Below, piece by piece: positions 24,639 to 32,662 of a stretch of DNA of 64,000 bases. Location of the stretch: the NCBI GenBank assembly GCA_021404685.1, contig QWHC01000001.1, positions 124,001 to 188,000 on the forward strand. Direction: 5' to 3'. The position numbers and the translations under genes are program-made. A model generated the notes under the pieces. It saw only the letters and a program-made list of their open reading frames with translations. It was not told where the DNA came from and did not search any database. Numbering within the stretch: position 1 is the stretch's first letter; each line of letters opens with the position of its first letter. The DNA is from Chloroflexi bacterium CFX4. Its GTDB lineage: Bacteria; Chloroflexota; Anaerolineae; Aggregatilineales; UBA2796.

Positions 24639-25723
24639 GCCTGCACCTCCTGATTGGATGCTGTGTTTTCGGCGGCTGAACCGTTTTGGGCAGCTTGGCG
24701 CAGCCGATGCAGCGCATTGAAGGTATCCACCGGTGTGATGTGAACAAGGCACGAAGCTGCACAACGCCCACAGCCAACGCAGCCCATCAGCCCGAACGCC
24801 TCATACTGATATTTGCCCTTCCGCATAAAGCGGTGGCGCTGGCGCAGCGCACGTGACGAACGGAAATTATGCCCGCCTGCCACCACCGCAAACTTTTCGA
24901 TCTGGCAGGAGTCCCATTGGCGAATGCGCTCACCGTGTTCAAGGTTCAGGTCAATTTCATCAGTCACATCAAAGCAATAGCAGGTTGGGCAGACCTTCGT
25001 ACACATGCCGCAGGCAAGGCAGCGTTCGCCAAGTTCATCCCAGAGCGGGCTTTTTTGGCTGAGCGCCAGCAGATCGGGCAGTTCGGTCACGTCGCATTCA
25101 AGGCGATAGGGAAAGTGCTGCCACTTAGCGCCAATCACGGCGTCCACACGCGCATAGTCCGCCTCAGAAGGCTCCCAGAAGGCACTGCACCCTTCCAGCA
25201 GTGCGGCGCCTTTTTCGCTGCCAACTTCCACAGCGTAATCGCTGCCCAAATCGGTGAAATGCAGATCGTAGTTCTCCGGAACAGTTAGCGTCCCCATACT
25301 CTTGCAGAAGCTGCCTTCCATGCAAGGCGTAAGGCACTCCACAGAGACGAGGTAGGTTGCCTCTCGGCGCGCCTTGTAGTGCTGATCGGCATAGCCGGTG
25401 TTGTTCACCTTATCCAGCATGGCAACTGCGTGCATATCGCAGGTGTGAACGCCGAGGATCACGGTTGGCACCGCCTGAATATCGGGCTGCATTTCCATCG
25501 TTTTAGCGTTGAAGGTGAAAAGGCGTTCGCGGGGCGGCAGCAGATACTTTTTCGGCGGCAGCACAGAGGTCGGGTAATCCATAACCAGTTCGTCCGCGCT
25601 GTGGATTTCCTCAAAAACGTACTGACCGAAGCGCTCAGTCGGTCCGACGACCTTAAAATGACGGGATTGCAGATGCTTGATCCACGTCTTGAGCAAACTT
25701 TTGGGCATAATCCGTAAGCTCAT
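24635..25723 (-). CDS. hydB: Hydrogenase beta subunit (Fe-S protein)
   Basis: A 362-residue first gene of the hydrogenase operon. Two ferredoxin-like four-Cys clusters are visible, CLACGMCTKVCPTCYC (about residues 234-249) and GCVGCGRCAASC (about 314-325), for two [4Fe-4S] centres. The N-terminal half is the family domain that leads into HTCDMHA and several further Cys (VECLTPCMEG). It relays electrons to the gamma subunit. AAAGGAG lies 7 nt upstream of the ATG. A CRP-type palindrome lies about 63-78 nt upstream. Confidence 0.92.
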   Translation of the reverse strand: MSLRIMPKSLLKTWIKHLQSRHFKVVGPTERFGQYVFEEIHSADELVMDYPTSVLPPKKYLLPPRERLFTFNAKTMEMQPDIQAVPTVILGVHTCDMHAVAMLDKVNNTGYADQHYKARREATYLVSVECLTPCMEGSFCKSMGTLTVPENYDLHFTDLGSDYAVEVGSEKGAALLEGCSAFWEPSEADYARVDAVIGAKWQHFPYRLECDVTELPDLLALSQKSPLWDELGERCLACGMCTKVCPTCYCFDVTDEIDLNLEHGERIRQWDSCQIEKFAVVAGGHNFRSSRALRQRHRFMRKGKYQYEAFGLMGCVGCGRCAASCLVHITPVDTFNALHRLRQAAQNGSAAENTASNQEVQA

Positions 25724-25785
25724 ACGCCCACTCCTTTTGGAAAAAACGCTATAAGTTAGGCAACATTACAAATGATGTCACCGAT

Positions 25786-25801
25786 TGTGAAAATCATCAC
25801 A
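25786..25801. promoter_or_regulatory. CRP/FNR-family binding site
   Basis: TGTGAAAATCATCACA matches the CRP consensus TGTGA-N6-TCACA exactly in both arms. Its centre is about 70 bp upstream of the hydrogenase start codon. The cognate regulator is not in the window. Confidence 0.6.
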
Positions 25802-25890
25802 CTATAATTGTACTGCTTTGATCAGTATAGAGATAGGGGATCACCGCAAGATAGTGCAGTTTGTCATGCTTTCTTGGTGCAGGGTATCGG

Positions 25891-25920
25891 CTCAGCTTAT
25901 TAAAATCCATAAGCTGAGCT
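25891..25920. repeat. 10-bp inverted repeat
   Basis: Perfect arms GCTCAGCTTA and TAAGCTGAGC separated by 10 nt (TTAAAATCCA). No T-run follows on either strand, so it looks more like an operator or structured leader than a terminator. It lies about 170-200 nt upstream of the hydrogenase ATG. Confidence 0.55.
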
Positions 25921-26140
25921 GATAGGCAAGCGAAAGCGCAATACCAAACGAATGTGGAACTCACGCGGTGACTCGCACGGCACACTTCCCCATCGGGATA
26001 GCGTATCATCTCGTGCGGTGTGCCGCATTTGGTTAGAAATTCAGAACAACTTTGATACAATCTAACGTCTTCACACCTTGTACACTATAAAGCTATGGAA
26101 TAATCACGCCGCGCCCACATTGATGGAGAGACAAAACGCT

Positions 26141-26569
26141 ATGGCAGAAAATAAACGCACGCCCATTGAGCCGATTGAGGCGCATGTTTTGGTGGTGGAA
26201 GATAACATGCGTAACTTCGTGCTGATTGCACGCCTGCTTGCCCATATGGGCGTGCAGCGCTGCGAATGGAAAACTTCAGGCTGGCAAGTGGCACAATTTG
26301 CAGATACGCTGCCGCGTGTAGACCTGATCCTGATGGATATTCATCTGCCTTATGAGGACGGCTATCAGGCATTGCAGAAGGTGCGCGCCAGCCCACGCTT
26401 GCGGAATACACTCATCATCGCGGTGACGGCGGATGCCAGCGAGGAACAACTACGCCGTGCGCGGGCAGCCGGCTTTGATGGCTTTTTGGGCAAGCCGATT
26501 GATCCTGATCGCTTTCCAGAGCAGATCAAGCGCATTTTGAATGGCGAAGGCGTCTGGGAGTATATGTAG
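26141..26569 (+). CDS. Single-domain response regulator
   Basis: A 142-residue DivK/CheY-like receiver. Landmarks are HVLVVEDNMRNFVLIA, the phospho-acceptor Asp in LILMDIHLPYEDG (about residue 71), Thr in IIAVTADAS and Lys in FLGKPIDPD. It has no output domain, so it probably acts in a phosphorelay. GGAGAG lies about 11 nt upstream of the ATG; alternative starts at 26123 and 26078 add residues unlike the family. It is divergent from the hydrogenase operon and could share its control region. Confidence 0.85.
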   Translation: MAENKRTPIEPIEAHVLVVEDNMRNFVLIARLLAHMGVQRCEWKTSGWQVAQFADTLPRVDLILMDIHLPYEDGYQALQKVRASPRLRNTLIIAVTADASEEQLRRARAAGFDGFLGKPIDPDRFPEQIKRILNGEGVWEYM

Positions 26570-26597
26570 GGCAGATAGGCGCTACTGCATATCTGCC
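26570..26597. terminator. Hairpin between convergent genes
   Basis: Arms GGCAGATA/TATCTGCC (8 bp) with a 12-nt loop, located between the ends of the receiver gene and the beta-propeller gene. There is no clear T-run, so it may be only a moderate terminator. Confidence 0.5.
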
Positions 26598-26604
26598 GCA
26601 CACC

Positions 26605-27900
26605 TTAACGCCAGCTCCATATGCCGATCACACCATCCGCCACTTTTCGCAACGCACCACCATTCCGCACTTCGGCAAGGCGCACTTCAGCCAGATCGCG
26701 TGTGCTATCGAAAGCAGCGTAGGCAAGGTAGCGCCCATCTGGCGACCAAAACGTATGGCTGCGGGCAAACTGCTCGAAAAAGTTCAGAAAGTAGATCATT
26801 TCACGGGTTGGGCTAAAGCTATCCAACGCGAACTCGTCGCCCGTTGCCACGTCCAACACATACCACGTTAATTGCTGCGGCTGCGTTTGCTGAAAGAAGC
26901 TGCCCTCGCCGTGACCATTGCTGCTGAGGTAGGTTTGCCCAACCAAATTTGGGCGGCGCAGGCTAAGGTAGGCAACTTTATCGCCCTGTGGTGACCAAAA
27001 GTGTGCTGCAATCTGCCCGAACTGGCTGCTGGCAAGCTCTGCGCCGTTGCTTGCATCCAGCACTTTAAGCGCGCCAAAGGCGGAAGTGACTGCCACTTGG
27101 GTGGCATCCGCATTCCAGGCAAAGGCAAGCGGCGGTGGTTGATCGGCAAGCAGCGTCAGCCGCGAGTCGCCCTCGGCAATCACCAGATCGCTGTTTTGTG
27201 GATTGTTCGCGTTCCGCACTGCAAAGAGCAAGCGCTCATCGCCTGCCACAGGTGACCACATCGGCGCTTGAAAGGCGCCCGGCACATCCGTCAGTGTGCT
27301 TTCAATGCTGTTGGACTCCACATCATACAGTTCCAAGCGCAGCCCAAAGCGGTGCCAGAGCATTCGTTTGCCATTCGGCGCAAAGCTGTAGTAGAACGGC
27401 GCGCCGCGCTCTACCTCGATCTCGCTGAAGGTGCCGCCGTCATCCCGAATCAGCTTGACGGCAAGCAGATTGCCGCCGGCAGGTGTGTAGAGCAGCGCCA
27501 AATCGCGGCAGTTGCCCAGCGGGCAGTCATTCGGTGACCAGTAGGCGTAGGTCAGCACTTCTTCTTGTGAGGTGTAGGCAGTTGCGTAGGTAGCACCTGC
27601 TTGCACATCCTGCACCACAAACATCCGCAGCGAGTAGGGATCAGCCTGATCCAGACTGACGCCGAAGAATGCCAAGCGCCCATCAGTAGACCACGTCGGC
27701 ATCTGATAGATACGCCGCTGTATATCGGCATCCGTCGTGATCGGGAATGGATTTCTGCCGTCCGCATCATAAATGCTCAAATTGCGATCCGTCCCGATGA
27801 CTGCCAACATGCCGCCTGATCCTCCCTGTGCGCCCGCCGTCATGGGCAGCAGCAGCGCCGCCAGCAGCCCAATCACCAACCCATTGAGGTATTTTCGCAT
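26605..27900 (-). CDS. Exported beta-propeller protein (TolB/PD40-like)
   Basis: A 431-residue protein with a signal peptide (YLNGLVIGLLAALLLPMTAGA, cleavage near AGA-QG). The mature part is a run of WD40/PD40-like blades: repeated W-S-x-D-G-R or W-S-P-x-G/D-x motifs such as MPTWSTDGRLAFFG, APMWSPVAGDERLLF, AHFWSPQGDKVAYLS and HTFWSPDGRYLAYAAFD. The pattern suggests six or seven blades. No catalytic motif is visible; such proteins are usually extracytoplasmic binding scaffolds. Confidence 0.8.
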   Translation of the reverse strand: MRKYLNGLVIGLLAALLLPMTAGAQGGSGGMLAVIGTDRNLSIYDADGRNPFPITTDADIQRRIYQMPTWSTDGRLAFFGVSLDQADPYSLRMFVVQDVQAGATYATAYTSQEEVLTYAYWSPNDCPLGNCRDLALLYTPAGGNLLAVKLIRDDGGTFSEIEVERGAPFYYSFAPNGKRMLWHRFGLRLELYDVESNSIESTLTDVPGAFQAPMWSPVAGDERLLFAVRNANNPQNSDLVIAEGDSRLTLLADQPPPLAFAWNADATQVAVTSAFGALKVLDASNGAELASSQFGQIAAHFWSPQGDKVAYLSLRRPNLVGQTYLSSNGHGEGSFFQQTQPQQLTWYVLDVATGDEFALDSFSPTREMIYFLNFFEQFARSHTFWSPDGRYLAYAAFDSTRDLAEVRLAEVRNGGALRKVADGVIGIWSWR

Positions 27901-27980
27901 ATGCCATACTCACTTTGCCTAAAGCCGATGTTTAGATATTCGCGGTAATGGCGCGCAGTGGCAAACGGCAAGCGGTTGCC

Positions 27981-29192
27981 TCAGGTGCGGTAATGCCCAT
28001 TGATGCTAACGTAATCGTGACTCAGGTCGCACGTCCAGATCACGGACTCAGCGTCGCCAGCGCCTAAATCAAGGCGAACGACAACTTCTGCCTGCTGCGC
28101 GTGCAGTTTAGCGCGCCCCTCATCATAATTCAGCGGCGTGCCATCCGCCACCAACTGCAAATCGTTATACCAGAGCGCAAGGCGCGTTGGATCAAGGGCA
28201 ATGCCTGAGCGTCCCGCCGCAGCCAAGATTCTGCCCCAGTTCGGATCGCCGCCATAGAAAGCTGTTTTCACCAACGGCGAGGTGGCAATCGCATTCCCGA
28301 TTTGGCGCGCCTCAGCAGCGCTGCGCGCACCGCTAATCTGCAATGTGATGAACTTGGTGACGCCCTCGCCATCGCGCACGATTGCTTGCGCCAACACCGT
28401 GCAAAGCTCGGTGAGTGCCGCCTCAAAGTGCCGTGCATTCGTTTCATCAATCAGGACGCCGCTTGTGCCGTTCGCCAAGATGAGCAGCGTGTCGTTGGTA
28501 CTCATATCGCCATCCACCACAATACGGTTGAAGGACTGATCGGCAGCGCGGCTGAGCATTTCTTGCAGCAGCAGTGGCGCAATCTGAGCATCGGTGGCAA
28601 TCACGCTGAGCATGGTCGCCATGTTCGGTGCGATCATGCCGGCACCTTTGGCAATGCCGATCAATGCTGCGCCGTTGTAGGTGCTGTGGGCAAGTTTCGG
28701 CTTGGTGTCGGTGGTCATGATCGCCTGGGCAGCAGCCTGCCAGTGATTAGGTGTGCTGCCTAGCTGTGGTGGCAACTGCGCGATGCCTTGCTGCATACGC
28801 GGCATGGGAAGCTGCGTGCCAATCACGCCGGTGGACATGACCAAGACCTGATCCTCAGCGCAACCGAATGCTGCGGCTGTCCACGCTGCCGATTGCACAG
28901 CATTGGCATAGCCGCGTTCACCAGTGCAGGCATTGGCAGAGGCAGTGTTGATCAGCACGGCGCGAATGCCACTAGGGTTGGCGGCAAGGCGCGCCTGATC
29001 AAGCAGCACGGGCGCTGCCTTCACCAAATTGGTCGTAAAAACAGCCGCCGCCGCACAGGGCGCCGCGCTGGCGATTAACGTTAAATCAGGGCGCGTGGGC
29101 TTGCCAAAATGCGCGTAAAGCCCTGCATCCAGCGCACCAACCTGAAAGCCGCGCAAGGTGGGCAGATCAGCAATTCCAGTATAGACAGGCAT
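27981..29192 (-). CDS. argJ: Bifunctional glutamate N-acetyltransferase / ornithine acetyltransferase
   Basis: A 403-residue ArgJ. The autocatalytic cleavage site is in KGAGMIAPNMATMLS, where the Thr becomes the N-terminal nucleophile of the beta chain. Conserved GGDPNWGRILAAAGRSGI and DGDMSTNDTLL are also present. The enzyme recycles the acetyl group from N-acetylornithine to glutamate in arginine synthesis. The length is normal. No other arg gene is nearby. Confidence 0.95.
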   Translation of the reverse strand: MPVYTGIADLPTLRGFQVGALDAGLYAHFGKPTRPDLTLIASAAPCAAAAVFTTNLVKAAPVLLDQARLAANPSGIRAVLINTASANACTGERGYANAVQSAAWTAAAFGCAEDQVLVMSTGVIGTQLPMPRMQQGIAQLPPQLGSTPNHWQAAAQAIMTTDTKPKLAHSTYNGAALIGIAKGAGMIAPNMATMLSVIATDAQIAPLLLQEMLSRAADQSFNRIVVDGDMSTNDTLLILANGTSGVLIDETNARHFEAALTELCTVLAQAIVRDGEGVTKFITLQISGARSAAEARQIGNAIATSPLVKTAFYGGDPNWGRILAAAGRSGIALDPTRLALWYNDLQLVADGTPLNYDEGRAKLHAQQAEVVVRLDLGAGDAESVIWTCDLSHDYVSINGHYRT

Positions 29193-29200
29193 GATTAATC

Positions 29201-29809
29201 CTATTCGATGTCAATGCGTTTTACATCACCAACATTGATGTTGCGGTTGCGCTCTAGGATAGAGGTGAGGATCAGCTTGGCAAAGCGGAAAAAGTCTTTC
29301 ATTTGGTCAATGCGCCCGACGTAGTAACTGGCGAGTGCTTGATCGTTTTGATCCATGTTGGGAATCGCCTCGCGTAGGTGCTGGATGTTGCCTTCAAGCA
29401 CTTCCAATGCCTGATTAACATCGCGCAGTTCGCGTGCGCCCAAGACATTCGTCAGAATCTTCCAGAAGTCGGACTCTGCCTCGTAGAATTTACGCCGATC
29501 ACCACGTACCCATACCTCACGCACAATGCCGAGGTTCTCCAGCATCCGCATATTCATGCTGACGCTTGCCTTAGAAACACTCAGGTGATCAACCAGATCG
29601 TCAAGGCTCATCGGCTGTGGGCTAAGCAGCAGCGCACCATACATCTTGCCGATCACACGGTTATAGCCGAAGTAGTCGGCAAGCTGCCCTAAGCCTTCTA
29701 GCATACTATCATTGACAGCTTGCAGGATCGGATGTAGCCCTGCTACATCCGATGGCGTGCTGTGGGTTGATTCGTCACTGCTGGCGTAGCCGTTCGGAGA
29801 GTCGCTCAT
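29201..29809 (-). CDS. GbsR/MarR-type transcriptional regulator
   Basis: A 202-residue winged-helix regulator of the GbsR family. Diagnostic stretches are GKMYGALLLSPQPMSLDDLV, LSVSKASVSMNMRMLENLG (recognition helix) and VREVWVRGDRRKFYEAE, followed by a long helical C-terminus. GbsR proteins control osmoprotectant or transport genes elsewhere; targets here are unknown. The ATG at 29809 is preferred, because the upstream in-frame extension has no ribosome-binding site. It is 8 nt upstream of argJ, so they may be co-transcribed. Confidence 0.85.
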   Translation of the reverse strand: MSDSPNGYASSDESTHSTPSDVAGLHPILQAVNDSMLEGLGQLADYFGYNRVIGKMYGALLLSPQPMSLDDLVDHLSVSKASVSMNMRMLENLGIVREVWVRGDRRKFYEAESDFWKILTNVLGARELRDVNQALEVLEGNIQHLREAIPNMDQNDQALASYYVGRIDQMKDFFRFAKLILTSILERNRNINVGDVKRIDIE

Positions 29810-29885
29810 GGTTATTCCGCCCTTTAACAATCCATCCCAACCGCTAAAGAGCGTAGCACGCCGAAGGCAGAGCGGCAAGTCTAAG

Positions 29886-30767
29886 TTAGTGTTTGGCGCG
29901 CATGAGCGACTGCACGTAGCTTTGGCTGAAGCCGCCCATATCGCTGGCAACAATCACGCCTGAGAGTTTGGTGATGACCACTTCGCCATAGTGGTTGATG
30001 GCACGCCGCACCTGATCGGCAAGCACATTGATGAAATCTTCCCAGATAACGCCGCGTGGCAGGGTTGGCTCGCGCAGGGCGCGGGTGCTGTTCACATAGT
30101 CCACAAGCGGCTGCGCGCTGGGAAAGATGAAGGCGCTGGGCAGATCGTGGCGCGCCACCGCAAAGAAATGGCGTGCGGCAAGGCGCGGCGCATCTTCCAG
30201 ATAGAAGCGCGCTTCTGGTTCGGCGGTCAGTGTATCGGTGCGTGCGCGCACGCCCAACAAACCAAAGACGCGCTTATAGAGGTTTTCCAACTCCGGCATG
30301 TTGATCAGGCTGTTGGTGGAAGCCAGCAGCACGCCGCTCGGCTTTAGCACACGGTGAATCTCACTCAGGGCGCGGTCGAGGTTTGGCACATGGAAAAGCA
30401 TGTGATTTGCCAGCACCACATCAAAGGTGTGCTTGGGGAATGGCAGCCGTTCGGCATCCATGTTCAGCACATAGCCTGAAGCAGGGTGTGCGGCGGCACT
30501 GCGCGCCATGCCCATCGAAAGATCACCCGCGATCAACTCGCCGTTCGGAATACGCATCCGCACCTGCTCGAAATAGGCACCTTGCCCTGCCCCTAAATCC
30601 AACACTTGTTCATCCCCGCGCCATGCCGTGCGGCTCAGCACCCATTCGATGAAGTTGATGGGTGGAAAGCTATATTGATCGTGAATGCGTTGGCGCGTTA
30701 CCAAACCATCTTCACTGGCATATGCCAGTTGCACAGCGTTACGGTCTGTTCTCGAAAGTTGAATCAT
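29886..30767 (-). CDS. SAM-dependent methyltransferase (class I)
   Basis: A 293-residue methyltransferase. Motif I is VLDLGAGQGAYFEQV (SAM binding, about residues 55-69); the acidic motif II is LIAGDLSMGMARSA; the post-motif region reads LPFPKHTFDVVLANHMLFHV, typical of Methyltransf_11. The C-terminal third may contact the acceptor. The substrate is unknown. A TATACT element lies just upstream within CGCTATAGTATAGCG on the plus strand. ATG 30767 is used; a TTG 18 nt earlier is possible. Confidence 0.85.
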   Translation of the reverse strand: MIQLSRTDRNAVQLAYASEDGLVTRQRIHDQYSFPPINFIEWVLSRTAWRGDEQVLDLGAGQGAYFEQVRMRIPNGELIAGDLSMGMARSAAAHPASGYVLNMDAERLPFPKHTFDVVLANHMLFHVPNLDRALSEIHRVLKPSGVLLASTNSLINMPELENLYKRVFGLLGVRARTDTLTAEPEARFYLEDAPRLAARHFFAVARHDLPSAFIFPSAQPLVDYVNSTRALREPTLPRGVIWEDFINVLADQVRRAINHYGEVVITKLSGVIVASDMGGFSQSYVQSLMRAKH

Positions 30768-30920
30768 GGGTGAGTCTGCTTTCAATAAATGCTCTTACGC
30801 TATAGTATAGCGCGATTTAGGTTTGTATTAGAGACTAAACGCTGATCATGTATAAATTTTCTGTGAAAAATTTTGATCGAATTTAGGTTGAACTAGAAGC
30901 AATCGGCAATTTAAGCCGCT

Positions 30921-31739
30921 TTACAGGGAGGTGAGGTGTGCTTGCGCCCATTCTTCATAGGCTTCGCGCAGCCACATGGTCTGCACGCCGGGCTTGCCGT
31001 TGGCAATGATCTGCCCATCCACCATGATGATCGGCACGACGCCGCGTGAGGCACTGGTCAGGAATGCCTCATCCACCGCCCACAGCTCGCTTTTGTGAAC
31101 GGGCGCAAGGCGCACGGGCAAATAGTTCGGCGCCAGCGCCAAGAGCGCCCGCCGTGCAATGCCGTTCAGCACACCCTCGTCGGCTGTCCGCAACACGCCG
31201 TCCAGCACGGCATAGAAATTGCTGCTGGTGCCTTCCAGCAGGAAGCCTTCCGACGAGACCAACACGCCTTCATAGGTGCCTTGCGGCAGGGCGGCAGCCT
31301 GCCGCGCTGTGATCCACGCCGTCGTTTTGGCAGCGGGATTGTGGCGCGCCAACGGCACCGTTGCCACGCGCACGCCTTGTTGAATAAGCTCTGGTGGGAT
31401 GGGCGTGAATGGCTCAACGCTCAGGTAGAGGTGATCGGGTTGGCTGCGCGGCACGGTGATCCGAAAGCGTGACTCGGCATAGCCGCCGCGCTCAATCAGC
31501 GCACGCAGCGCAGCACGCAGCGCCACGCGATCCAAGCGCAGTGGAATGCCTTCCAACTGCGCCGATTCCTCCAGACGGTCAAGATGCTCATCGAGCATCA
31601 GGACGTGATCGCGGTTGAAGGTGCGCGTCACTGTGTAGACGCCCTCTGGCTCAAACGGCGCAGCGGCTGCCAGCGACTCCGCGCTGTAATCAGCCGCACG
31701 CAAGCCGTCAGGCGTCAGAATGCCGATAGGAATGCTCAT
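30921..31739 (-). CDS. Class IV PLP-dependent aminotransferase
   Basis: A 272-residue fold-type IV enzyme. The PLP Lys is in NPAAKTTAWITARQ (about residue 149), the phosphate-binding region in LEGTSSNFYAV (about 183), and DEAFLTSASRGVVPI is the C-terminal family block. This group includes branched-chain, D-amino-acid and aminodeoxychorismate lyase members, which cannot be told apart here. It is followed by a 135-bp AT-rich gap before the methyltransferase and preceded by the NAGPA lipoprotein gene on the other side. Confidence 0.87.
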   Translation of the reverse strand: MSIPIGILTPDGLRAADYSAESLAAAAPFEPEGVYTVTRTFNRDHVLMLDEHLDRLEESAQLEGIPLRLDRVALRAALRALIERGGYAESRFRITVPRSQPDHLYLSVEPFTPIPPELIQQGVRVATVPLARHNPAAKTTAWITARQAAALPQGTYEGVLVSSEGFLLEGTSSNFYAVLDGVLRTADEGVLNGIARRALLALAPNYLPVRLAPVHKSELWAVDEAFLTSASRGVVPIIMVDGQIIANGKPGVQTMWLREAYEEWAQAHLTSL

Positions 31740-31750
31740 CGCACCGCTTT

Positions 31751-32659
31751 CTAGCGCGGATAGAGCGCTAAGACGACCGGCACTGCCTTCAGGCTTGGGA
31801 TGAACTGATTCGGTCCGCCCGTCGCAATGTACAGGCTGGTAGACGATCCGCCGTCCATGTTCAGCGCAAAATCAATGTTCAAGCCGCTGTTGCCCAGCCA
31901 ATTTGCCAGTTCGCCGAGCGTGACGCCGGCATAGACCGTTACGATGATCAAGATGCGCCCTTGTTTGTCTTGGGCAAAGACCGTGCGCGCTGCCCGCACC
32001 TGCGCCACATCAGGATTGATCGGCGCAACGTAGCCGTGGGACATCAGCATTGGGAAGGCCTGTGCTGCCTGCTCAAAGCGCTCGCCCTGACGGAATGGCT
32101 CTAACCACAGTGAGCGCACACGCGGCACGCCGTTCTGCACTTGAAAGACGCCAGAGTCGTTACGGGTGTTGATCACGCCGAAGAAGCCGCCATCCGCCAC
32201 GACCAAACCCAAGGGACGGTTGTTCGTGTCGAAGTAGTTGGCGTTCACGATGGCAAGCGCATTCGGGATCGCCTGCTGCCACTGCTGAATCGTCCGCACC
32301 TGACCGGGAAAATGATGCACGCGCAGCACAGAGAAGCGCGGATCAATCCGCACTACCACCACACCAACGTTGGCGCCTTGGAAGTTTCTAAAGGTGAAGG
32401 TGCGCCACGCGGCGCCTGCAAAATCGGCACGGATTGGGTTCCAGTTCGGTTCTAGCACGCTGCCGGGCGTGGGCGAGGCAAACGGGTTCGCCGTTGGGAA
32501 GGTGGGCGGCAGCGTTGCGGCACCGGGGAAGGTAGCAGGTGGCGAGCCTGCCGTTGGAAAGACAATGATGGGCGTGCCGCCGGGTCCGATGCCATTTTGG
32601 CACGCCACCAAACCAATCAGCAGAACAACTACGAACAGCGAACGTTTCAGCGTGATCAT
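31751..32659 (-). CDS. NAGPA/phosphodiester-glycosidase domain lipoprotein
   Basis: A 302-residue lipoprotein: the signal ends in LIGLVAC with the acceptor Cys at about residue 20, and a T/P/F-rich linker follows. The main domain is the NAGPA (DUF2233-type) fold: FSVLRVHHFPG, AIVNANYFDTNNRPLG and the strongly conserved INFALNMDGGSS variant DFALNMDGGSST. Relatives cleave GlcNAc-1-phosphodiester or act on phosphodiester-linked sugars. The position beside a VWA protein and MBOAT genes is consistent with envelope glycan processing; that is inference. Confidence 0.83.
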   Translation of the reverse strand: MITLKRSLFVVVLLIGLVACQNGIGPGGTPIIVFPTAGSPPATFPGAATLPPTFPTANPFASPTPGSVLEPNWNPIRADFAGAAWRTFTFRNFQGANVGVVVVRIDPRFSVLRVHHFPGQVRTIQQWQQAIPNALAIVNANYFDTNNRPLGLVVADGGFFGVINTRNDSGVFQVQNGVPRVRSLWLEPFRQGERFEQAAQAFPMLMSHGYVAPINPDVAQVRAARTVFAQDKQGRILIIVTVYAGVTLGELANWLGNSGLNIDFALNMDGGSSTSLYIATGGPNQFIPSLKAVPVVLALYPR

Positions 32660-32662
32660 GCC

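Larger units (their letters stand above)
25724..26140. other. Divergent regulatory region, hydrogenase operon / receiver gene
   Basis: A 417-bp AT-richer gap between the hydrogenase operon and a receiver gene. It holds a CRP-type palindrome (25786-25801), a TATAAT on the plus strand (25803-25808), a 10-bp inverted repeat (25891-25920) and TATAAA (26086-26091) before the receiver gene. An 87-codon minus-strand open frame crosses the region but shows no family features. Confidence 0.6.

Noticed and set aside
25797-26060. An 87-codon minus-strand open frame upstream of the hydrogenase genes
   Set aside because: It runs through the CRP-type site and the inverted repeat and has no recognisable motif; a decayed gene cannot be excluded, but a live one is unlikely.
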